Source: Phycisphaerae bacterium | Lineage (GTDB): Bacteria; Planctomycetota; Phycisphaerae; UBA1845 | Length of the DNA: 15,385 nt | NCBI GenBank assembly: GCA_021604825.1 | Contig: BQJS01000114.1 | Span: 1 to 15,385 of the forward strand | Reading direction: 5' to 3' | Shown: positions 1-6,288 of the stretch, one piece after another | How the letters are laid out: each line of letters begins with the position of its first letter | How positions within the stretch are numbered: the stretch's first letter is position 1 | The notes under the pieces: generated by a model | Database searches by the model: none | Seen by the model: only the letters and a program-made list of their open reading frames with translations | Told to the model about the DNA's origin: nothing | Position numbers and translations under genes: made by a program

Positions 1-641
1 AATCGATGGCGGCTGACTATTTTGGCGACGACTCACCGATCGATTGGTCCAAGTTTGGCGAGCATCGCAACATTCGAAAAGCGATCGCTGCCGCCATTCC
101 CGGTTACGAAAAAATTGGCGCGATCGACGACGACAGAAAAGACGGCGAATTTCAAATCGAAGGCCGGACCTTTCACGATCCGGTTTTCGCCACAAACTCG
201 AAGAAGGCGCAGTTTCACGCCCTAAGCATACCGCCGCTATTGGGCAAAGACGACGAACTTCGCCTGATGACAGTCCGAAGCGAAGGACAATTCAATACTG
301 TGGTGTACGAAGAGGAAGACATCTACCGCAATCAAGATCGCCGCGACGTCATCCTGATGAACCCAGAAGACATCAAAGCCCGCAACCTTAAAGTCGACCA
401 GCGCGTCACCGTATCCAGCGCAACGGGCCGCATGACCAACATCCTCGTTCGCCCTTTCAATATCCGCGCGGGAAACGCGGTCATGTACTACCCCGAAGCC
501 AACGTCCTCGTCCCCAAGACCACCGACGCCCGCTCAAAGACGCCGGCATTTAAGAACGTTTGCGTGACGGTTGAGTCGAGCGTCCCGACGGATGTCGCCG
601 ACTTCGTGCCTGCGGAGTCGGTTGGCTATTCCGGCTCTTAG
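1..641 (+). CDS. FdhF/YdeP-type molybdopterin oxidoreductase, C-terminal part (5' end outside window)
   Basis: The frame is open to the left edge, so the ATG at position 6 is probably internal and this is the tail of a protein that usually has about 750 residues. Numbered from that ATG, residues about 85-190 match the C-terminal molybdopterin-dinucleotide-binding beta domain: the RSEGQFNTVVYEEEDIYR motif (91-108), then RRDVILMNPEDI (112-123), GNAVMYYPEANVLVP (156-170) and a closing valine-rich strand. This arrangement is typical of the YdeP/FdhF-like group related to formate dehydrogenase alpha subunits, which bind bis-MGD molybdenum and a 4Fe-4S cluster. The cluster and metal-ligand regions lie upstream and cannot be seen, so substrate and true activity are unknown. 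It converges on the thioredoxin half-gene with a 32-nt gap. Family call is confident; reaction is not. Confidence 0.88.
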   Translation, partial: SMAADYFGDDSPIDWSKFGEHRNIRKAIAAAIPGYEKIGAIDDDRKDGEFQIEGRTFHDPVFATNSKKAQFHALSIPPLLGKDDELRLMTVRSEGQFNTVVYEEEDIYRNQDRRDVILMNPEDIKARNLKVDQRVTVSSATGRMTNILVRPFNIRAGNAVMYYPEANVLVPKTTDARSKTPAFKNVCVTVESSVPTDVADFVPAESVGYSGS

Positions 642-673
642 AATACGATTTTCAAATCGACAACAGTCGCGGG

Positions 674-1216
674 TCACTTCGCCGCGTGCTTACTCTGTGG
701 TTTGATCAACTGGCGTAGGTGGTGATCCAGCATCTGGCCGCGCAAATCCTTGGCGACGACTTTGCCTTCCTGGTTGATCAGGAAGGTGGCTGGGACACCG
801 GAGACATAATAAGTCTTGGCGATGGGGTTGAGGTCTGATGGACCGGCAGCGATTTGGGTCCAGGTTATGTTTTTGGCAGTGACAAACCGTGACACTGTTT
901 GTGGGTCTTGGTCGACGCTGATGCCGAGGACCACGAAGTCGCCGGTGTTTTTGTATTTGTCGTAGGCCCGCCGGATGTTGGGCATTTCGGCGACGCACGG
1001 TGCGCACCACGTTGCCCAGAAATCGATCAGTACGACCTTGCCGCGCAGTTCGGATAGCTTGATCTTGTCGCCGGCTAGGGTTGTTCCGGTGAAGTCGGGT
1101 GCGAGTTCGCCGGGCTTGATGATGCTGAAGCGATCGACCTTGAGATCGACGGGCTTGGAGTTGTTGGCGACAAAGCTGATCTCCCTGACCAGAGAGATAT
1201 CTTGGGGGCCCGGGCC
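674..1216 (-). pseudogene. TlpA-like thioredoxin half of a split gene (downstream of in-frame TGA)
   Basis: This stretch continues the frame of the 1217-2185 gene after a TGA at 1219-1217 and stays open to the stop at 674. It encodes a complete TlpA/AhpC-type thioredoxin fold: GELAPDFTG entry motif, LRGKVVLIDFWATWCAPC with the redox CxxC (W393-C394-A395-P396-C397 if numbered from the 2185 start), an inserted helix, GISVDQD, and the cis-proline loop VSGVPATFLI. In the family this is an extracytoplasmic thiol:disulfide reductase. The first ATG after the stop (985) lies beyond the CxxC, and I see no ribosome site or good start before it, so the active domain has no evident way to be translated alone. 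A nonsense mutation, a sequence error or readthrough are possible. Domain identity is very likely; status as a true pseudogene is uncertain. Confidence 0.7.
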
Positions 1217-2185
1217 TCAGCCGGGGGCGGTGCGTCTTGCCCACCGCTTGGCTTCAAGTTGAATGGTTCCTTCGGTCGCGCCGCTGATTTCGTACTTACC
1301 GAGTTTGTCCGAAATGGTGCCGACGAGGATGCCGTCACTCCGAACCGTTGTGACAGATACGTCGGGAAGCGGCTCGTTTTTCGGGCCGCGAATGATGCCG
1401 CTTAGCTTGTGCCCCTTGGACAGGTCGATGTCGATTGGGCGTTCGGCGAGTTTTGACACCGTCACGGGAATTTGCAAAACGGTTGCGCTGTAGTTCTTGG
1501 CGCGGCGATCAAACGTGAAATTCCATTCGTCAATGTGATGAGGCAACGGCCCGATGCGAAACGCTCCGTCGGCTCCGGTCCACGCCATCATCTGCCAGTT
1601 GATACTGTTCGCAGGTCCCGGCTCAACGGGCAAAAGGTTGCCAAGCCGGCGCTGATCGCCTGGCTGCTGGAACATCGCACCATAGTGTTGATCGGGGCCG
1701 CCCTTGATCTTGCCCGTTGCAAACAGCGGTTCTTCAAGTTTGATCGAAAGCGGCTTGCCATCTTTAACTGGATCGATGTTTTCAAGAAATGCGATGCCAT
1801 GTTCGGGATGGGCGGCTGCGAAGTTTACTGGCCCGTCCATGATGCTCGACAGGACGAATTGACCGTTTGCGTCTGTGACAGCTTCGACTGATGCGCTGCC
1901 GTTGCGGGCTTTGAACATCAGCAGGACGCGCTTGCTGGGGCCATAGACGTGAAGGCTTCCGTTGCCGTTGTAGTTGATGTAACCAAGCTTGCGGTTGGTC
2001 GCCGCGACTTGAACGCCAGCCACCGGGTTACCCGCGTGATCGACAACTTTGCCCTCGATGCGGTTGATGGGTGGTGCTTGCGCAGATTCGTCGGCGATCA
2101 CGCGATGCGGCGCCGATGCGACCATGGCAAGCGACATGATAGTAACGAGCGATCCGGTGATGTTTGCGTGTAGGCGATCGATCAT
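1217..2185 (-). CDS. Secreted protein with two carboxypeptidase-regulatory-like domains (N-terminal half of TlpA fusion)
   Basis: The start at 2185 is preferred because a GGAG lies 6 nt upstream and because the protein then opens with a basic end and a hydrophobic stretch (residues about 9-24, SLVTIMSLAMVASA) that looks like a signal peptide. A longer frame reaching 2317 adds nothing recognisable. Residues about 43-150 (IEGKVVDHAGNPVAGVQV start) and 259-311 (LSGIIRGPKNEPLPDVSV, then GKYEISGATEGTIQLEA) are two beta-sandwich modules of the carboxypeptidase-regulatory/CNA-B type. As read, the protein ends at codon 322 in the linker after the second module. Planctomycete homologues of this architecture normally continue into a TlpA thioredoxin domain, which is exactly what follows the stop. 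Role inferred as cell-surface thiol redox or binding; substrate unknown. Confidence 0.75.
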   Translation of the reverse strand: MIDRLHANITGSLVTIMSLAMVASAPHRVIADESAQAPPINRIEGKVVDHAGNPVAGVQVAATNRKLGYINYNGNGSLHVYGPSKRVLLMFKARNGSASVEAVTDANGQFVLSSIMDGPVNFAAAHPEHGIAFLENIDPVKDGKPLSIKLEEPLFATGKIKGGPDQHYGAMFQQPGDQRRLGNLLPVEPGPANSINWQMMAWTGADGAFRIGPLPHHIDEWNFTFDRRAKNYSATVLQIPVTVSKLAERPIDIDLSKGHKLSGIIRGPKNEPLPDVSVTTVRSDGILVGTISDKLGKYEISGATEGTIQLEAKRWARRTAPG

Positions 2186-2351
2186 GTCCGTCTCCGCAGC
2201 TTCAAAGGGTGTTGGCCCGGCGATGCTTCCATTTGAATATACCACGATTGCTGCGATGAGTTGACAATAGTTTGTGGATTTCGGTGTCAACCTGTGCGGA
2301 GGAATGATTTGCGGCATTGTCGGGCCGGTTTTTCAACCGTACCATCATGCC

Positions 2352-4232
2352 ATGGATACGTCGCCACAACCCGCCACCCGCAAGCAGGTTGCGCAGATTC
2401 TGGCTTACTCAGGCTGCGCGTGCCTCACCTTCATTTTCTGCTTAGACAGATTGGAAAGTAAGATCCTCAATGTTGTGAACTACAACGCTGTCGACGTAAC
2501 CGTCCCGATCTCGCGACTGGCTCGCTCTCCTTATCTGCTGATATTTGTCATCATCCTGTTTCCGGTCGTCAAATGGATGTTCGCTGGCGACAAGTCTACG
2601 GCGCTCAATGCCGGATCGGTACGCCCGGTCAACATCATCTGGCTTGCCCTGGCAATCGTCGCAGCGTTTTGGGTCAATTTTGCCTTCAGCTTTCTGGCCG
2701 TCGCGCTCGCGTTTGTGTCGTTTGGGACGATTGTTGCGTACATGCCGTTGATCCGATTTCGTGGCAACAAGAACAGAATTGACTACCGTCCAGATTCGTT
2801 GGGCGATACTGGCCAAGACTTGTTTCGCTCCCTCAATCTTAAGTTGGTCTTACTGCTGATTCTTGCCAGTACAGTGTGGCATGTTGCGATGCAGTATTCT
2901 TTTTGGCAGCGGTTCATGCTTGGCTATGCCGACATGGGGCTGTTCATTAACGAGTTAGAACACTGCCTACCGTGGCGCGAGGCGTCGGAGCGCTTTGCCG
3001 ATACGCGGTTGGGTTATCATGCGGTGTGGATGTTCTACGTGCTCGCGCCGCTCTATGCGTTGATGCGGCATCCAGTGTTCTTGATGGTCGCCGGGCCGCT
3101 GCTCTTGAATTCTGCTGCCTTGCCGTTTTACCTGACGACACGGAGGAAGGGCGGCAATTCATTTACTGCATTGCTCGTGGCGAGCAGTTGGTTGTTGTTG
3201 CCTTCGCTATCGCGATTGCCGTACGCGGGGACGTATGGATTTCAGTCGATTTACCTGGCCGTTCCGTTTCTGGCGTGGGCCTTTTGCTTGGCCATGAGCG
3301 GGCGGTGGAAGGCGTCGCATGTTTGTTTGGTCCTGGCGCTGTTGTGTGAAGAAACCGTGTGCGGCGTGGCTGTTGGCTGGGGTGTGTACTTGGCGCTATT
3401 TGGGGATCGGCGACGCGATGGTGTGATGATCGCGATTGGTGCTGGCCTATACCTGCTGCTTGCCACGCAGGTTGTGATCCCGCATTTCACTTCTGCGATG
3501 ACGTATACGCGACTCAAGCTATTTGGTGACATGAGTGTCCAAGGCGCTGTGGAGCGGCTGACCCGTGCGGAGGTTGGTTACTACCTGGTTGCGCTTTTCG
3601 CGCCGCTGGCGGTTGCGTCGTGGCGAAACATAAAGTTGCTCGTCGTGATCCTGCCAACCCTTGGTTTGGTTTTGTTGTTACGCGACGAGCAATACCTCAA
3701 TATCAAATACTGGCATCAAAGTTCGATGCTGCCGCTGATCTTCTGTGCGGCGATGCTTGGTGTGATCGGGGTTGGCAATTCAGATCGCGCGGTTACGCAA
3801 GCCTCATCCTCTCGCGGTTCAGCATGGGGACTGTTTGTGACCGTATTGCTGTTTCACCAGGCGTTGGGGTATTCACCGTTGACGCAATCGTATCGATTAC
3901 ACGCCGCCGCTCCGCCACCCGCCGAAGTGGATCCCCGTGCGCAGGCTGTTGCGTTTGTTCATGAGAACTATCCGCCAAGCCAACACTCAATCCTCGCAAG
4001 TGAACGACTCGCCGCCCACTTCTGGAAGTACAAAGCCATCTATCCATTGGCGATCATCGACTCGTTTGGCGACAAGCCATGGCCAGGTCTGATCGTGATC
4101 GACGCACGCGACGGCTGGGACCCTGTGATTGCGGACCGTCGAGTCGACGAAATCATGCGGCATGCGAAGGACCATGGCTATGCGATTCGCACGCAGTTTG
4201 GCTCGGTGTTCGTATTGGAAGGTTCCCATTGA
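2352..4232 (+). CDS. DUF2079-like polytopic membrane protein
   Basis: From the ATG at 2352 this is 626 residues. Hydrophobic segments are visible near 15-31, 61-78, 93-130, 163-180, 223-260, 272-285, 297-315, 322-350 and further on, followed by a soluble C-terminal domain of about 110 residues. The pattern YADMGLFINELEHCLPW, then GYHAVWMFYVLAPLYALMRHP, then YGFQSIYLAVPFLAWAF and LALLCEETV follows the DUF2079 layout (usual motifs FDLGIFDQ, HFSPIL, FHPEAL, KED), a family of GT-C-like membrane proteins of unknown reaction. The frame extends up to a GTG at 2274 and an ATG at 2304 with GGAGG only 1 nt before it, too close to be a good site. 2352 was chosen because the hydrophilic N-terminus then leads into the first helix, but the start is uncertain. 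It is divergent from the TlpA gene and ends 11 nt from peptidase E. Confidence 0.72.
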   Translation: MDTSPQPATRKQVAQILAYSGCACLTFIFCLDRLESKILNVVNYNAVDVTVPISRLARSPYLLIFVIILFPVVKWMFAGDKSTALNAGSVRPVNIIWLALAIVAAFWVNFAFSFLAVALAFVSFGTIVAYMPLIRFRGNKNRIDYRPDSLGDTGQDLFRSLNLKLVLLLILASTVWHVAMQYSFWQRFMLGYADMGLFINELEHCLPWREASERFADTRLGYHAVWMFYVLAPLYALMRHPVFLMVAGPLLLNSAALPFYLTTRRKGGNSFTALLVASSWLLLPSLSRLPYAGTYGFQSIYLAVPFLAWAFCLAMSGRWKASHVCLVLALLCEETVCGVAVGWGVYLALFGDRRRDGVMIAIGAGLYLLLATQVVIPHFTSAMTYTRLKLFGDMSVQGAVERLTRAEVGYYLVALFAPLAVASWRNIKLLVVILPTLGLVLLLRDEQYLNIKYWHQSSMLPLIFCAAMLGVIGVGNSDRAVTQASSSRGSAWGLFVTVLLFHQALGYSPLTQSYRLHAAAPPPAEVDPRAQAVAFVHENYPPSQHSILASERLAAHFWKYKAIYPLAIIDSFGDKPWPGLIVIDARDGWDPVIADRRVDEIMRHAKDHGYAIRTQFGSVFVLEGSH

Positions 4233-4243
4233 TTCATCAAGAG

Positions 4244-4951
4244 CTATAGGCTGTCTATTGCGCAGCCGGGCTGCAAGTCGATCGGGTCTTGGCCTCTGCG
4301 AAACAGGCGGGCGGGCGTGGCGTGGAGCGTGGCTTGGCCGTCGATGATTTGGATCATGCCGCCTTCCCACAAACCGATGACGGGCGTGTCGTTCATTTCG
4401 TGAAACTCGCGCAAGCGGTCGTCGCGGGTTTCGCCAAAGTGCTCTTGGTAGGTGTCGCCTTCTTTGACGAACGTGCTCCCGCAGAAGTAGTGGGCATTGA
4501 TTTGGAATGGAACCAAGCCCAGTGCGTCGAACGATGGCGGCATGCAGATGGGCATGTCGTTGGTGGTCATCATCGTTGGGCAAGCGACGTTGGTGCCGGC
4601 ACTGATGCCCAGGTATGGCATGCCTTCCTTTACGCGCTCGCGGATGACGTCGAGCAGGTCATTGTCGTAGAGTGTTTTCAACAGGCGAAATGTGTTACCG
4701 CCGCCCACGTAGATTCCTTCGGCTTGCTGAATCGCTTGTTTGGGGTCGGCTAATCGGTGGATGCCTTGGATTTGGTAGCCGCCGTGGAGGTTGTTTTCGG
4801 TGATGAGGGTTTCGTAGGCGTCGCGGTCGTGCAGGGCGTAGGGCACGAACAGCAGCGTCTTGATCGAGCCGAAATGGGACTTCATCATCGCCGCGAGGTT
4901 GGCTTTGCGCTCGTCGGTTCGGAATCCGCCGCTTCCTAGCAGGATTTTCAT
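4244..4951 (-). CDS. pepE: Peptidase E (alpha-aspartyl dipeptidase, family S51)
   Basis: A 235-residue cytoplasmic serine peptidase, close to the usual ~230. The family releases N-terminal aspartate from Asp-Xaa dipeptides. The sequence starts MKILLGSGGFRTDERK and carries YVGGGNTFRLLKTL (81-94), the nucleophile elbow GISAGTNVACPT with Ser117, TTNDMPI with Asp132, and FQINAHY with His154. These three sit at a constant offset of three from Ser120, Asp135 and His157 of the enterobacterial enzyme, so the catalytic residues appear intact. The start at 4951 is taken because it aligns with the family N-terminus; the frame reaches back to 4990 but those 13 residues are not family-like. No strong ribosome site is visible. 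It stands alone: 245 nt separate it from the AP operon upstream on the same strand, with a palindrome doublet between. Confidence 0.93.
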   Translation of the reverse strand: MKILLGSGGFRTDERKANLAAMMKSHFGSIKTLLFVPYALHDRDAYETLITENNLHGGYQIQGIHRLADPKQAIQQAEGIYVGGGNTFRLLKTLYDNDLLDVIRERVKEGMPYLGISAGTNVACPTMMTTNDMPICMPPSFDALGLVPFQINAHYFCGSTFVKEGDTYQEHFGETRDDRLREFHEMNDTPVIGLWEGGMIQIIDGQATLHATPARLFRRGQDPIDLQPGCAIDSL

Positions 4952-5033
4952 GGTGTTTTTTCGCTTTCGCAAAATTTGATTGGTTCGCACAACGGGCCCT
5001 ACGTACTGCGCAAGACTATCCGGTGTATCGATT

Positions 5034-5119
5034 CGTCACTCCCGCGCACGCGGGAGTCCAGTATGGGTTTTGTGGGTCTTACGTTCATCTTCTGGATTCC
5101 CGCGTGCGCGGGAATGACG
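5034..5119. repeat. REP-like palindrome doublet in inverted orientation (REPIN-like)
   Basis: Two 27-bp arms, 5034-5060 and 5093-5119, are inverted copies with two mismatches and a 32-bp spacer. Each arm is itself palindromic: ACTCCCGCG-CA-CGCGGGAGT on the left and ATTCCCGCG-TG-CGCGGGAAT on the right. The two differences between arms fall at pairing positions and compensate each other, so both hairpins stay perfect. This is the layout of REP doublets (REPINs), non-autonomous elements moved by RAYT transposases in other bacteria. It lies between the membrane-protein gene and pepE, both on the - strand, where it could also fold in the transcript. No transposase is visible in the window. Confidence 0.8.
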
Positions 5120-5196
5120 GCGTTAATACCCGTCCTGAAAAATTGCGCGTGTGCTTGACCCATGCGTGGGCAGTGTAACGCGAAGGCTGCCGGGTG

Positions 5197-6054
5197 TCAG
5201 ATTCGGACCTTCATGATGGGTTTGACGATTAAAGCCGCAATGATCGAGATGATGAGGAAGCTGATGACCCAGTGAATGTTGAAACCGAAGATCGGTGTTT
5301 TGTTTTTGGGAAGATTGATGAGATCCAATTCGATGCGCTGGATTGTGTCGCCAGAAGCGGCGGACTGCTCGATTGCGTAGATTGCTTTTTCGAGAAAGTT
5401 AGCCCCTGAGCGTACTGGGCTGATGCGGGCATAGCGGTTTTCGTTGACGTGGATTTCTTTTGTTGCTTCGTCGCCATCGACTGAGACGGTCACAATGTGT
5501 CGGCCCGATTCGTTGGCTTTGAGTCGCCAGATGACTTCGTTGCGTTTGGGGCGGTCCTCGAAATCATCGAAGACTGCGTGCTGCGTTTGGATCTCGATGC
5601 CATCGCCGGCGATCTTTAGACTGGTATCGACATCGGTGGCGATCTTATCGTCTTTCAGTTCAGCGCGTAATAGAATCGTCTCGCCCGGCTGCATGGGGCG
5701 CCACTCGTAGCGGAACGACATTTGAATGACCAGCAGCGACATCGGAATCATCATGACTGCCAGCGGTACCAACGAGTGCCAGAGCAATCGACACGCCGCC
5801 CACAGGATGCGACCTTGGGCTTTGAGTGTGACGCCCAATTCCTCTTTGAACAGTTTGACGGCGAGGAGGTTGGCTTTGATGTCGTCGCGGACTTGTCCGA
5901 TGGCTTTCTGATTTGACGTGTATTTGTAAATGAACAGCGCCACGACACCGGTGACGCTCGACCAGAAGGTGAGCGATAGCCATCCGGGCCAGCTTTCCAT
6001 GATTGAGAAGCAGGCGTCGAAGACTGTGGTTAGGATACGGTTGAGTAAGTTCAT
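5197..6054 (-). CDS. Three-helix membrane protein with extracytoplasmic beta-type domain, last gene of AP operon
   Basis: 285 residues. An amphipathic N-terminus (1-20) precedes a hydrophobic helix (about 25-43), a charged, probably cytoplasmic helical stretch YKYTSNQKAIGQVRDDIKAN (43-62) running on to about residue 90, a second helix (about 95-112), a soluble domain of about 145 residues rich in beta strands, and a C-terminal helix (262-279) ending in a basic tail. The first half, with two helices bracketing a charged helical hairpin, is reminiscent of the EMC3/TMCO1 (DUF106) branch of the Oxa1/YidC superfamily, but the resemblance is topological and I cannot confirm homology. The soluble part (from about 118, MQPGETILLRAELKDD) reads like an Ig-like sandwich. 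It lies 37 nt after the 62-residue gene, with no clear ribosome site, and is probably co-transcribed. Function unknown; presumed membrane partner of the AP enzymes. Confidence 0.7.
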   Translation of the reverse strand: MNLLNRILTTVFDACFSIMESWPGWLSLTFWSSVTGVVALFIYKYTSNQKAIGQVRDDIKANLLAVKLFKEELGVTLKAQGRILWAACRLLWHSLVPLAVMMIPMSLLVIQMSFRYEWRPMQPGETILLRAELKDDKIATDVDTSLKIAGDGIEIQTQHAVFDDFEDRPKRNEVIWRLKANESGRHIVTVSVDGDEATKEIHVNENRYARISPVRSGANFLEKAIYAIEQSAASGDTIQRIELDLINLPKNKTPIFGFNIHWVISFLIISIIAALIVKPIMKVRI

Positions 6055-6091
6055 TGATTCATCAGCGCCCAGGTGCTCGCGATCGTTGGGC

Positions 6092-6280
6092 TTATTCCAG
6101 GTAACCGAGTCCCTTGAGGCGTTCGGTGACTTCCTCCGGCGAACCGGCTGACTCGAGTTTGGCGAGTTCTTTTTCGATCATGTGGGTGATGAACTCTTCG
6201 GCGCTGGCGTATCCCGCGATGTCAGCGACTTTGGCGACACGGTCGTAGAGCGACGATTCGATTTTGATTTTGGTGGCCAT
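6092..6280 (-). CDS. Small ribbon-helix-helix-like protein with LGYLE tail
   Basis: 62 residues. The first 42 (ATKIKIESSLYDRVAKVADI, then a gap, then AEEFITHMIEKELAKLE) have the strand-helix-helix outline of a ribbon-helix-helix protein: a short alternating strand, a helix, a turn at GYASAEE and a second amphipathic helix. The tail SPEEVTERLKGLGYLE ends in an L-x-x-LGY-[IVL]-[ED] motif that I recall at the C-termini of AP/sulfatase-type proteins and their small neighbours. The start at 6280 has GGAG 11 nt upstream, placed inside the last codons of the preceding AP gene, whose stop is only 8 nt away, so translation is probably coupled. It could be a DNA-binding autoregulator or a small adaptor; the sequence does not decide. 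Confidence 0.72.
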   Translation of the reverse strand: MATKIKIESSLYDRVAKVADIAGYASAEEFITHMIEKELAKLESAGSPEEVTERLKGLGYLE

Positions 6281-6288
6281 CGTTTTGA

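Noticed and set aside
646..659. CGATTT-TC-AAATCG palindrome between the first two genes as terminator
   Set aside because: The loop is only 2 nt, the stem is AT-rich and no T-run follows.
1217..1219. Selenocysteine or recoded TGA
   Set aside because: The codon lies in a non-catalytic linker, there is no cysteine in the expected position, no clear SECIS-like hairpin placed for it, and TGA is used as a normal stop elsewhere in the window.
2236..2267. Promoters for the divergent pair: + strand TTGACA at 2261-2266, - strand TATATT at 2241-2236
   Set aside because: The + strand -35 has no matching -10 at 16-18 nt. The - strand -10 has TTGTCA only at a 20-nt spacing. Both genes must have promoters in 2186-2351, but I cannot place them.
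2304..2324. MICGIVG start resembling glutamine amidotransferase N-termini
   Set aside because: True Ntn-type enzymes need Cys directly after Met. The rest of the protein is a membrane protein, so the match is chance.
4976..5158. 60-residue + strand ORF
   Set aside because: It is a translation of the palindrome doublet, giving the usual spurious PRTRESS and IPACAGMT peptides.
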